From Argopecten irradians (lineage: Eukaryota; Mollusca; Bivalvia; Pectinida; Pectinidae), in NCBI RefSeq assembly GCF_041381155.1, contig NC_091135.1, forward strand, positions 50,294,086-50,358,085: 64,000 nt of DNA. The letters run 5' to 3'. The notes under the pieces are model-generated. The model saw only the letters and a list, made by a program, of their open reading frames with translations. It was not told the DNA's origin and did no database searches. Made by a program: the position numbers and the translations under genes. Below, piece by piece: positions 45,773 through 60,700 of this stretch; positions within the stretch are counted from its first letter, which is position 1, and each line of letters opens with the position of its first letter.

Positions 45773-48700
45773 CTGAAAGACAGACAGATAACGCTATTTC
45801 ATTGCTCCTAGAAACCAGTCCTAATCATCGTTAACATAGAGTAACGAATACTAGTAATAGAATAGCAATAACCAAGCACATCAATATATACTTACAAGTA
45901 GATATATCTTTAGCTGAGATAAACATAGAACAAGCAATTCGTTCCTTTAATCGATGTGTTATTTACTTATCTCATTATCAGTTAGCTTGTTCCCCAGACC
46001 AAATGAATGGAATGTTTTATTTCAAAAGGAAATTGGTTTTCTGGAATGATGATGGTTTCCCAGATCAACGCATGAAAATACCGAAATATACCCATATAAT
46101 TTAATTATACATGGTAGCTGAGATCTTTGTTTTCTCTCGGCAGTACACCACCATCCCTGTCACCAGAGGCCTTTGATCCTCAATATATTAGTGTTACACA
46201 ATACTATTGCTGATTTAATTTGACATGTCGACAGGATGGCCGACGTCTTTTGTACAACTCAGCGCTAGGTTACAGAAACACAGCTCATGTTGAACTGTTA
46301 ATAAAATTCTTCCCTTATATCCCCTTTTATCTCATTAACGTCTTATTGGCGACTATATCATTAGTTCCCGATAAACGATTTATGTCTTTTTAAAACCACA
46401 TTGTGTTACATCTCCGTAAGAAGTAAACGCCCATAGTACATCCTAATTAAATGTAGCGCATTAATTAGTCTCAATTAATTAAAACACCAATCGATAGACA
46501 TGCATCATTTCAGCCTTATACTTTGTGATGGATCTGGGACGTCTGGCAGACAGTGGTACCTCTATATATTCCTGCCTCCGACTGACTAGTCGATCTAACT
46601 CCTGTGTGGTGGTTTTGATGAATAAATCAGTCTTGTTCTCGGTATCTATCTGAACAAAGCCAGCTTCTTCCAATGTCTGTAAGAGATAAAACAGATAAAA
46701 TCACAATCAACAGGTATCGTACATTCGGAAATGTCTTATTCTGCAATCGACTAACGTATAATGTTATCCTTAATGTATAACTTCCGAAATACACAACAAC
46801 GATAGGTTTATCTCATATGTCTTTACTACTAAATTCTAATGTTGGCAAAGTCATATATAAAATCTATTACATCTGTGTAATATACTCTTTTTTCAATTTC
46901 GTTAAAATGTTGATTATAATCGGGACGAAAAATGTGTTGTTTATCTTATCTTTGATTTATTTACTTCTATTGTCTATGCGAACTGAGGTAAGTGCTTACG
47001 GCACAGTATTCCCGCTGTGATAGTATGCTGTACCCAAACGTCTTCACGTAGTCCTTGAACTGTTGGGTGTGCTCTCCTTCGCTACAACAGTAATCTGACA
47101 CTAACACTTGGCCTCCGGGCTTTAGGAATGTCTGCAAAACAACATTTCATCATCAGGTTCATTATAATGTATCGGTATTGCAGAGGAATAGTTAAATTTG
47201 TTAAACCTATTAATTGTTTGAGCCAAAAACAAGGTAAACGAATTTCCCAACAAATTGCTCCTACAAACTTCAGATGTCTTAGTTATGTACATGTATGTAT
47301 CTCACTATAATTTTTCAAATTATCAAAAGATTCACATACAAGTACAGGTTATTTCAGCATCTGTTCATCAATCTATTTTATTTTGCAAATATAATCAATC
47401 TAATGCTAAGTATAGTTAAATCCGTGTATTGATTTTGGGTTCATTATCATCAGCCTATGACAAGTTTAGAGAAAATAATCCTATTTAGAAAAAAAAATAC
47501 TTCCGATAGAGTTTCTTTTTCTATCAACGTACATAAAAACCTTTATCCAAGCTAACATTGACGTACCTTAAACTTTTGGAAGAGTTGAAGCTTGCCAGCT
47601 ATGTGAAGTATGGTATCTCTACTAAATATGACGTCAAAATAATCCTCTGGATACTCTCGTTTCGTGGCGTCAGCAACTTCGAAGTCCACGTCCTACAGAT
47701 AAGTGAAAACGGAGAGAGGTAGAGAGATGATTGATAGGAATGTCAGGAATTATAAGAAGATCAAAATACACAACATAATTATTTTTCATTGAGTTCCTTA
47801 TCCGGCATTTTACGCAACGATGTTCTTGAAACAATGCATACACTTTGTGGTTGATATTCACTCAAAAATCTTTTTGTTGAGTTGAAAAACTTTAATTACC
47901 TACCTTTCTTATGATTATAGAAGTAAAACAATACCTTGCACTTCATTATTTAACTTATCTAATTATTTGATTAATTGAATAATTATAAAGTAATATTACA
48001 ACGCACCGCATGACAAAGTATAGTTAGATTGATAACCGGAAGAAGAGTTACGAAAACCTTTGATGAAAAAAAATTCGAAGAAGATAAATATAATTTCATT
48101 GCAATTTAACTATTATTTAGTAAAAACAATAGTACATTAATAATTCACAGTAATATCCATCAAATGGATTGTAATGCACACAAAAGTGGCAATTGGATCA
48201 ATGTGCTTTATATATATATATGATGTTTGTTTCAGTTTTAAGCAAATGCTTTCATTGGAGAAATGTATAGATTAGCTAACTTTCATACGTTAGACACGAC
48301 ACATAACAAAATATCGATTCTAGATCAGAATTAAAATAAAATAATAAGACCATCAAAGTTGCTGATATACATTATACACCCATAACATTCATGTAGGGAA
48401 ACCTGTCTTTGTTGAGCAAGTCTACCGAATATGTATAGAAATGCACTATATTGTTCCAAATAAACACAGAAGTATCCATCATCCGCTTTATTATTTAACA
48501 CCACTAGTTAGAGGAGATGTAATCTCCGCCTTGTAAATAGATCATTGCCTTAAAACATAAATCAATTTAAAGTGGGTTAGAGAGTACAGGTTACACACTG
48601 CTGTCTTATCGATGCAGCAGTCCTATATGGTACGATGGCGAAGCACTTGTTTTACACTGATTTCCCCTATAAAGGGGTAATTACCTTGTGCTTCTTACAA

Positions 48701-51700
48701 TACAAATCAATTGACTATCTAAATATTTATGTGTAATTGCTACATAACGTTCCGAAACAAGTGGTATCGTGCTGAAGATGGTGTCAACGTTTCCTTATAT
48801 AAATCCTATACGATTTGCTTTATTTTAAGATGGCTTCATGTTAAGCCAAAACACTATAGCGATCAATAATGGCACAAAAAGCTCAGTAATATTGTACTAC
48901 ATACGGAATTTCTAGTAGGCGGCAAGTGAGAGGATTAATTTCATTTTTGTTTTTAAATCACTAGATAACTTCATTCTACGGAAAGAAATCACGATGAAAT
49001 TTATCTTTAAAATCACAACGTAGTAAATTCCGTATTCATTTTACTTTGCATTCATTTGACTTGGTGGCTTGGTTGTTGGCCTTTCATTGATTTATATTTT
49101 AAACGAAAATCGAGCTTCGAATAGCCTACTCAAATTCTATTTATCCCTGCTATTTTTTGTCGTATGAGGATAACATCATTTTGATAAAGTTAACGCACCT
49201 TTGTCTTACTTAATCAGAAATTTATTTTGAAAAAGTTCATAAAATACCTGAATTTAATCCTAATAAGAAAATGACTTCAATGAAATCGTTGAAGATGCTC
49301 CACCGCCGACAGAGCATAATTGGTGTTTACTCATATAAATGTAGAAACACAAAAATAATATAACATAATTTATTTTGCTTTTGGCGCATGCGCAATCAGT
49401 AGCATAGAGGACATAGTGCCAAGGAATTATTTCAAATATTTTCATCTGAAATAAATTAGATGCTCAAACTTTTTAGTGATTGTATTATGTAAAGTAAGTC
49501 ACTTTTGTAACTGAAGAAAATTCTAATTCTAAATATGTTCCTGTTTTTGGTATAGAAAAAAAACATCAGCGGTGGAGTATTTTTAATATAAAGTTATGTA
49601 CATTAATGGATGCCTTCCTGCTGATGAAAATAACACTAGTACTGCGCCTTACTTATGTACTAGTTTAACTATGTCAGCAAACACAATTTTATCCTATCCT
49701 TGCTGTATTTCTATCGGCTAAAAGCTCTAATTATATAACTGTGATGGAAAGTGTATCGCGACTAGCGGCTATTGAAATGGAATTTATATCACACACATAA
49801 GAAATTTCTTAAAATTGACACTTGTCACATTTTCAAGCTCTTGAGTTTTGTAACTTTAAACGATTGATAACGTGTGATTTAAAATAAACTTCTGGTTGTG
49901 TAACCTCATGAAACTTTAATTACATATTACTTGATGAATATCAGATATACTAAAGAGAGTTGATGAGTCTTATCATTACTAAGCACGTAATAGGTCCGAG
50001 AGTTACATAGCAGTTGATGACCTTAATAATCACTGACAAATCTATGACTACTTAACAGATGTCATCAATGTGGAAGGAGGTGGCGATCTTATAATGATAT
50101 AACAGAAATCATTATGAAGAGAATAACGACTAGTCAAAATAATTGGTTTCTATGTAATCATTCTACAAGTATAGATATTTCGAGCGAAATAGATAACGCT
50201 TATTAAAGATGCTTCACCGCTGACAAATGGTATTTTTTCACTATCAAAAACAGGAGCAGACGATTTAGTATTTTTCTTCAGTTACAAATGTTACTTACTT
50301 TACACCATTACCACCATTAAAAAGTTTGAGCATCTAATTTTATTTTAAGTTAAAAATACAAAAAATAATTAATTGCATCCCGAAAAAATTCTGTGGCAAC
50401 TGTATTTTATATGGAATGAAGTACTGATTGCCCATTCACCAAAGGCAAAGTAAATTATTTTACATTATTTTTGTGTGAATTAGACATATATATACCTGAT
50501 CAAACACCAATTATTGTTCAAATAATGAATATCATTTATGCTCTGTCGGCGGTGGAGCATCTTTAAGCGATGATCGCCAGTTTTAAAATTATCTTCTTAA
50601 ATATTTACTGTATAACGGCAAATGCACATTAAAATATTATAACGTCGATTACATGTACAACAATTTAGAGGAAAACATATTGGCATAGTTGCAATGTGTG
50701 TAGTCTTCTTACCACTTTGTTATATCTTTAGCAATAAAGTACCCTCTTTGAATATTTTGTTCAATTGCGGTTTCGTTACATTGATATATTACTCGTTATC
50801 CCTAATGAGTATCGATTAACTACTGAACACAGAATCAATAAACTAATTAATTAATCAACTGTACGTCAGGTTTGACCTTGAATTCAGATTCAGGAGAAAT
50901 CCCTATCTTATTCTAAGCACATTTCCAATTTTTAATGTTGTGCTATCTGTAGAAATATTACACGTTTTTCATATACTGCTTATTTTATTGACATATTAGA
51001 GGATGTCAGAATTCTTACACATTCCATAGCTGTCTATTTTATTGTTATTAAAGGTACATAGTTTTTGTTTTAGACGTTTAGTATTTTTTCATTCTTTGCA
51101 AATTGGATCTAAGAAAAATAAAATAACTTACCGATTCGGACACATCGAGTTCTTTTGCTCGCTCCCTAGCAATGTCAATCATATTTGATGAAAGATCCAT
51201 AGCAATAACTTTCACTCCGAATTCCTGAAGCAGGTTATTGATTGTTTTATACAAAATGTAGAATTGTTTTCAAAGACAAAACTTAACTGTAGTAATTTAA
51301 CGAAGGATTATTATAGACTGGGAAATATACCCCTGTTAGAAGAAACTCTCCTGACATTTGATTCTAGGGCGATACGGATGTCGATATATCTATCTCCACA
51401 TGTCTGTAAATGTTGTATTGTGCAAATATGAGTGTATTGAATGAGTCCCCTAATTGATTTAGAACAACAATTTAACGACGTAAAATTATTTTCTAGATAA
51501 AAATGGTTCTATTGATTATTTGTATTTTGACCTATAAATGAGGGCATACCTGACATCCATTGACTTAGAACAGTCTTAGATACAATTTTCATTTAAAGCA
51601 GATGATTCCTCAATTTTCGAACCATATGGGACAAAATCGTCTTTCTATTGGTTTCGCAAACACTCTTAAAACATTGGTCATGATATTCAATCTAGATCAT

Positions 51701-54700
51701 TGAAATGGGACATTTTAATGTTTGATCATTATAGAACAACGGTAGCCATCTTGCTGAAAGAAAAAAAGGTGAAAAATTATTTGCTTATTAGTTCACGATG
51801 AATGGACAGACTGACATGCAGAGAGATGTCAATACTATGTGGGTCTCTCATAATTAGTACTTGCATAATTTGTATAAAGCCATTCGCAGAAATAAGTAAA
51901 TGGTACTTGATACAATTATCATCATTAGCATACCTTTGCCATGTAGATTGCGTTGCCCCCAATCCCACAACCAACATCCAGCACCTTCATTCCAGGGCGA
52001 AGGCAGAGTTTCTTCAGGAATTGCTTTAAAGATGACAGAAATGCAATAACTGTTTGTGCTACTTTGATATGTTTTCTCTATGTATTTAGTATTATCCTCA
52101 AACATTTAGGATTTTGTTCTTATATGAAACTTTATGAACCCGCTCGTAGAACATGATATATTAAAATATTTCCCATCCTTTGTAAACAAGTATTACAATA
52201 TTATGACAATTCATTTACATAAAAAGTTAAATATGCGTTATAGCACAACGTATTTTGACAGACCTAAGTCTATCTAGTCATGACACCTGTAACACTGACA
52301 TCCCATCATCCACATCATAACCTTTTTGATATTCATATGTGTATATATACATGAACTATGATATCACGTAAATTTAGTGCACGTAAAATATATTATCAAG
52401 TAAATTTATTACACGTAAAATATGATATCAGGTAAATTTATGGGAAGGGACATACGTAAAATATGATATCAGGTAAATTTATTGCATGTTTGGAACAAAC
52501 GTGAAATATCATATAAGGTAAATTTATTGCATGTTAGGGACAAGCGTGAAATATGATATCAGTGAAATTTATTGCATGTTTGGAAGAAACGTGAAATATT
52601 ATATCAGGTAAATGTATTACATGTTTGGAAAAAACTTGAAATATGATATCCGGTAAATTTATTTTATGTTATGTGATAATGTGTGATAACGTAAACGTAT
52701 TGTTACCTTTGTTGCAGTAAGTCCGCCAGCGCTAACAAATGTCCTTCCAAATATGCTTTCGAGCTGCCTAATTCGTACCTTGGTGTAGAGTTGATTATTG
52801 AGTATTTCCTGTAATGTTGTGAATGTCATGTCTGTATTTACTTTCCTTTTGACCTTTTGAAATAACCACATCATTTTTCTGTCTGCCTCATTTTCACGTT
52901 GCTGCTAAAATAGAAACATATTTTATGTTCAATTGAAAACTAAGTAATGTATATCGCTAGGAAAGGTTCTGAAGAAAGAAAGAAACGTCATTTAACTTTA
53001 TTCCAAATATAGGAAACAATGATTTGCAATTTCTATTTACGGAATACAGCATAAATCTATGTTCAAGAGTTTTTGTGCAACGTTCTTCCATTCATAAAAT
53101 TGATCGTTTATGTAATGCAAAATATGGTCAAAATTGTATAAGTTGTGTATAAGATATTTATACAATATCAACCTAGTTTTCACATAGTCATCATCAAGCC
53201 TTTACTATAACATTGCCTTTAACCAAACATTACATTAGTTGTCACATCTCTTTCATGAGATCTAAATATTTCGGCAAAATTTGAATGCCGTCAGTGGCCA
53301 TTTCTTTGGGTTTGCCTTTTAAATCATATGGTTATCATTGCCAATGACCAAATTAATCATTGAGCTATTTTGTTCCAAATGAATATTGTGTCAAAAGAGG
53401 TACGTTTTCAGTTTCTATTAATAATAAATAAGTAATATGATTATATATGCAACATAAAGATAAACAATGAAAACAATTGCATCTAACTTAATATTCGATC
53501 AAATGTGGTCACTTAAAGCTAATTTAAGGAACAAACAGTCCATATTTCCCTGGGGAAATAAATAATCCGTATCAGTACTCTCTAACACGTAGCTGTAGAA
53601 AGACACATTAATTCACATGCTTAAATTGTAATGTATTACATTAATAATGCAGCTCTTGGAGGGGAAATAGAAGAAATGTGAACAATGTAACAATACGTAC
53701 TGTGAAAGGCCCGCTGATATGTCTGATTAGTATAAGATCTAGCCCGAACACCTCCTCTGGCTGTGTGCCATTATAGGTCGCCGAGGTGATCCGGCACAGA
53801 GTGTCCGTACTCTGCTGTACACTGTTCTCTATAGGACAAAATTCATGAATCATGAGGATAATTCACCAAGACTGAGCGAAGATAATGAATATCGATATAC
53901 TTACAGAAACATGTTTGAACTCAATCTTAACTTGTCAGAAGCAAGTATAATCAAGCAGTCATTTTTTAAGCAACACGCCCTACCAACAGCTACCATCAAC
54001 CGAGGCCATATCCGTGTATAACTCATTAAATAAACAATTTAAATTATAAATTATTATTCTCGTTTGACACTCTGCAGCGTTTATGTGTATACATACTGAT
54101 CACGTTACATTTATAGATCTAATTGTTTTGTTTTGTTTGATATACTATAAACCGATTTCCATTTCGAAACAAATTCGCACAGATTAAAATCTACGGATTT
54201 AAAAATTTAATGAAATTCCTACCAATATAGATGATGTAGATGTCAATTCGCGGAAACAAGTTTTTCTAATTCACTCGAATCACGAAATTCGCGAAAGCAA
54301 ATTGCACGCTAGAGAAAATTATACGATTTTGAAGCGAAATAATTTGTATTCGAACCCACCTTTCCCTGGATTTGTCGTCTGTAAGAAGCAAACATATCCG
54401 TGTTCTCGTACCCACGATAGTGATCGCTTCAGGAAATGTTTTTGTTCTTCGTTAATAAGGCTCACACGGTGATCGTAAATAAGCAGATCTCCACTGAAAA
54501 TTAAAATTAAAAGTTAGAAGAAGGGCGATATGCTGTCTGTGTCGTTTCGAATTACAATAAAAACTATATATAATAATTTTGTAACATTGTCCAGCGTCAG
54601 ATTTTCATGTAAGTATACAGTTTTTAATTGAAGCAATTTATTCAAATTAAGGCTTATTCTAAAAAGATAAGTATTTCTTATAAAATTATAACAGTATCTT

Positions 54701-57700
54701 CTGATACCTGTATTGGGGTTCACATTATTTGTGCCTATTCTGAAGGGACAGACGCTATCTGTATTGATGAAATATGACCCACATCAGCTTATCGATCGGA
54801 TCTGTATACGGCATGCTGGATGTACTTTGCGAGTAAAATAGGTACAAAATATGACCGTGTACTACCATACTACCATTAGAGTGCATATAAGTGTAGTGTA
54901 AAGTGAAAAAAAAATCACTAAAAGCCAGATACTGTATAACATTTAAAATTAGCGGCGATTTCATTACGCGTTTTCATGTCTACTAAATCTTCCACTACGT
55001 ATTAATTTCGTGGTCTACATTTAAACCGTCTATTTTACTTATATTATTTTGTTTTGCTAACTATTGCAATATCCGCACAATTTAATCACGCAGTTTGTGA
55101 CGAAATGTTATTATAGAAGTGACTACGAAATTGTCGTTTTAATCAAGCATATATATAAATCGTATGGCGTTGCGGTTGTTACATTACATATCAAAGAAGA
55201 GCGTGTTTTGGGAGGTTTAGGGATGTGCTCATACGAAGGAAATGCATTAATGGACTAAAGGTCACTTATTCATAAATGAAAACAATCTTATAGCTGTATA
55301 TTCACAATATTTTTTCGGTTTATGAAGTCATAGACAAAGAAAGGAATGACATTCTTGTCCTTTCGTTTTTTGCCTATTGTTTCATAAACCCGACATATAT
55401 TTGAACAATGTTTATGATTTTATTAATAACCTAATATTTACAATAAAACCAGTTCAGTTGTGACACATCTTGGACCTTAGTTTGGCCAATGCGTGTATCA
55501 CTTTAAATCTCCCACGAAAATGTTCTTTGTGTTTGACGTCATAATATTCGACATATAATTTGTTCAGACTATACAAAAGTAACCTCAAACGTCTAACCAA
55601 TGAAAATGACTGTAACAAATGATACTATATTATAAAGAAATAATATCAGGCTTTCCTGATATGTAATTGTCTTGGTGTGCATGACCAGGGTTTAGGTATC
55701 GGAGTTAGTGTCATCAGTCGTGCTGGTATAATGTGGTGTTGACATATGTTATAGCAAAACTTCGACATTAAAGGCAAATTCGTGTGGCGCTTAGACCAGT
55801 TACAACCTGAGAGCCGCCCTATAGATATATAAAATGACCATAGAAAAAGAAGTGTCTAGTCTATATGTCGTGATGTTGTTTAGCTGTTGTGACCATCAAT
55901 CTGACCGTTCGTCTAGCGGGTTACTGACCTCTACTAAACTGCTTCTGGTACAAGGTCATTCCCCTTCTGGGGTGGTACTTCTTATTGCCATGATCGATTA
56001 TACCTGTAAATCATTCTATTGGTCGTTATGGTATAATGAAAATTCCTTCATGACTTAGTTACAAGCGTAAACTACGGGTTTTGTATTGTGCGTTGAATCA
56101 AACATTCAATCATTACATGCATTAAGAATGTTCACGTAACCTTACAGTATCATGTATATACAGGTAATACTTGCAACGTATTGAAATATAAATAAATCTG
56201 TCTGAAGAAAAATGAAGTTCTTGTACAAGCATAGTTGGTAATATATAAATACAAAAACGCATATTAACAAGGAATATCAACTTGTACTGGCCATGAGTTC
56301 GTCAGTAGGACCGACATTATAGGTTTAATAGCTGACTTTGTCCTACAATTGTTGGTATTACCTCTAACGAACGCAGACATCAATAAATACTAGATTATCC
56401 GGGGGACACACCAATAAACACCGACCACAATATCGTGTTCGTCCCTTACTGGCCTATGTAATGACAACGTAGGGATATATATCCAATAAATTACTAACGC
56501 TATACCTATATGTGACGTCATTATTTCAGATTATTTTGATTTGTGTTATTTTTCTAACAGTATGGTTGTTTGATAGCATGAATTTCCACTCACCTTTTTA
56601 TTCTTTTTGTTTTATTTTTTAACAATTAAAGGTTGGTATAAACGTCAATCTAGAGGAATTCCTTCTTTTACTATATTGATGTCATTGTTGTATATTTTGT
56701 TTTAATTTTTCTGTGCTGTGTTTCTGGACATATCATTGTTTTGTATTGTAAAGATGACATTTAAATGGCGTTGCTAGAACTGTTTTGAGTAGATAGAGTA
56801 CTGATACTGATGACTTCAATCTGGCAAAACCAAATTGAATTTAAATGCTAAATGCTATTATACTGACGAGAAATGCGTTGTAATATGGTTCTTTTTTGTT
56901 ATCTTGATGCATTTCAAAACTGATTCATAAATTCATAATTATTGTAGGATATACTACATGACTGAAAGTTATTGAAATAAAAAAGTGAAATCGATAGAAA
57001 TAAAATGCCAATAACTTTAGTATTCTGACACGTGGTTTGTACTTGACATCAATAGTTACAATTCAATATTCCAGCGCATCGTTAACGGGAAAACATGAAG
57101 CAGACCGATAAGCATTCAGCAACCATGATCTTCCTTTTTCAACGAAGAATCAGTGAAATGGTTTTCTTAAATCCTCGAGTGTAGTAAATCCCCTGTTACT
57201 TAAAAGCCATGTACACAAAACGAGATGCGTATACTACCTATATAGCTACCAGACGGTGAAAATAAAGTGATAATGCACATGTACAGTACGTGTATATGGT
57301 TTTAATGTTAACTATTGTCTTCAATGGCAAAATGGTTGTTTTTTTTTTATAAAAGAAAGTGGTTAAATGCAATATCCTTTTTCAGGTACATATTGAGAAA
57401 TTTGTGATTACCATTATAATACGGAAATATAGATTGTCCACAAGGATTTGAGATACTGGGAAGGATCACATCTGTATTTCCTAAAGTTTATGTCAAGATA
57501 ATTGTGGCGCAAATCACGTAGTTATCAATTTCAAATGGCGCTACATTAATTGAATTTAATCAAGACCCTGTAAAACATGCTGGTGCGATTCGTTGAGGCC
57601 CCGCATCAGTGCCCTCTTCAGTGCCAGAACGAAAACCTGGTCAATATTTAATCATGTGAGAATATTTGTCACTTCTAAAATCAGCACCAGTAGTTCACGG

Positions 57701-60700
57701 TGGGAATGTGATGCGACATGTCCTCTAAAATCAACACCAGTAGATCACGGTGGGAATGTGATCCGATGTGTCCTCTAAAATCAGCACCAGTAGTTCACGG
57801 TGGGAATGTGATGCGATATGTCCTCTAAAATCAACACAAGTCGTTCACGGTGGGAATATGATCCGATATGACCTCTTACTGTGGATTACATGGTTCTTCT
57901 ATGTCTCTACTCGTGTTTTGATAAAAGGACCGAATCAATTAAAACCATGACAAAAGTTTTGATAATGATTTGAGTAAATTATTATGAATGTCATTATTAT
58001 TGATTCACGATTTATGACAAATGAAGATAATGACACTCTCTGATCTACATGGACAGGATGTGGTAATCTCAGTGATGTAAGTAAAGATGATAAATAAAAT
58101 CGTTCTAAAACAAGTTTCATAAACTGGAATAATAACATTGTTTTACCCACTTCCTTCATGCTTTGTTTGATATTGCTTCCATACCACACACTATCCCCAT
58201 AACATACATGTAGTAAAGCAACACTTGGATACCGCATCGCGTATGTTGTAATAAACCTAGAGTGAACCATGCAGAACACAGCGTTACGGATATATCCATC
58301 GTTCACCCGAATTGTGTTTATTTTCGGTCGACTTTCATTTTATCATTTAAAAGAACAAATGATCTTTTTACATTTGAAGAATTTCATCTTGAAATAATTT
58401 ATTAACAGATACTCATATATAAAATTGAGTGATATATGCAAGTCAAATGCAATATATTTAAACTCCAATAAATACAGTTCAATATATATGATATTTTCAA
58501 AATGTCCTCGTAAACAGTGGATATACAAGAACACCAATCATTTCTTCGGTGTAGTCCTACAAAACGTCTTTTTAACACAAATGTATTTGTCCAATAAAGG
58601 CAAACTTGTTTGACAGATTTTTACCTGGATTTTTTCGACCAGTTTGATTGTCGAATAACCTAAACTTTAGCAAATGTCCAGATTTGTTTTTACTATTTAT
58701 ATGTCATATCAGTAAATATACAATATGCAGGAACAACTAGGTTAGTGATACAGCAAAGAGGCGGAGATAGTTTTAAAAGAATCTCTGATGTTGTTGGAAT
58801 AAATTACGTAAGATTTACTTTGTGTGACGACAGTCGTCGTGCATATTTCCCTCCACATTCAAAGTACTGCGCACCAATGTACTTTCGACTATACGATATT
58901 TATCTTCTTTGTTATATTCGCAAAAAAGGAATTCGCATTAGAGTTATCTTGCGAAAATGAATTACGCAAAACTTTGTATGAAATAGTGTACAGTATTCCA
59001 TACTGGTTTTTATATTTTTGGAAAATAAATATAATTTCTGATTCTATGAGCGTTTATAATTGAGCAATGTAGTTGGTGTATCGTAAGAGCATTCTACCGT
59101 AAGAATTTATGCAGCGTTTTTTTTAAATAATAGGAAAAAAACATACCGAAGAAGCCACAAAAATACACCAATGCATTCATGCAAAATTACATTCATTGCA
59201 ATTGGTGCTATTTTAAAATGTATAATAGTACAGATGAACAATGAAAATGTTGTGTTTGCAGGGATGATGTACCTATTTTCAGCGACCATGGTTTTCCTTG
59301 AGTCTCCTTCAGGGACAGATGGAAAGTTCCTTAATCGTATAGTAGAGGAGTGATAGTGCAGCTCTCCAGGATCGATACTGATGACTTGTGCGGCCCTCGC
59401 AGCTACTTCGGAAGCGCTAAGTCTGTAAACAGGTTAACGGTCTCAGAGTGTAAAAACTTATTACTAAAACATAAACTGCCAATGACAGTACAGAGGGTTG
59501 AAAGTTACTGTTGCTAATTTCATGCATTTAGAATTATCTTTGAAATTAGGTTTTGCACCTTAATTATGAGTAGAGGGATTACGGACACCTCATTAACAAT
59601 ATAGTTCTATTTTTAGTGTTACCGCTCACGCACGCTCAACCACATTGTCTTAAAACATATAACTCCTCCATTGTCATAAACATGATGGCTATAGAAGGAC
59701 GTGATGGCGATAATTCGTCAGCAGTAATGAATAAATATCATGGTTAGGAAAACCATGTCGTAAAAGATCGTTGTATGATATAATTTTACCGCGCTGTTTA
59801 CTCATGTTGTCTTTGCCCTTTACACAACAATGGCTGATGTTTTATTTTGGCATTTAGCATTGGATCATTACACGTATCTATCGTTATAAACAAGGCGATC
59901 ATAGTTCGATTCATTTAGGGGTCGTGGAAACCGATTATTAGCCTCTGATCAACGGTATGTTTATAGATCGAACTTGTATCTTATTTATAACTCTCCATAA
60001 GTACCTCTGTATTATCAGTAGAAACTATTTTACATTATTGAGTTACCATCTCGAATATGTTAAACATAAAAACGAGTTTTAAAAATCAGTTTTATTAACA
60101 ATTTGAAGGATTTCTTTTAGAGAATTACATTTGCTTCATACGATAAACCCGATGCAGATTTGTGATAGACAGTAGAACTGTTATTATAAGCATTGTTTAT
60201 TCTCATTAGTTTCTTTTTCTTTGGTATTTTTAAGAGACAGAATTGTTGTAAAATAATAAATAAGATTCCACTTCTTTTCAAATAAATAACCAACGTAATT
60301 TAAAATTTATTTGAAAGATAGATAAAAACAGCTATGTATAAATAGAAACAAAATATAAAGATTCAGAAGTAATCAGACACAGAGAAATAAATACACGTAA
60401 AACTTAGTAAAGTGTATATGATAGTGCCAATTATTGATTTCCATGCACGTAACCTCTACCACAGTCTATAGGAGAATAGTACTATTGCATGCTGAGCAAG
60501 ACAGGTTACCTTTACCGTCATCAAATATATAGCCCCTGTCATTATTTAAATAAAATTAATTGACATTGGGCACGTTATGTTTAATTAAATTTTCAAAAAT
60601 CAATATTTTCCTTATATGGAAATAACACAACATGAAAATAGAAAGCACTGTCATGGAATAGGGATACCTCGCTGAGTTTCCGATGATAATAATCCTTCTC

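Larger units (their letters stand above)
47693..51131 (-). other. PMT intron 7
   Basis: 3.4 kb holding two family A MITEs (49289-49586, 50203-50566) in opposite orientation. The rest is AT-rich without visible structure. Confidence 0.6.
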
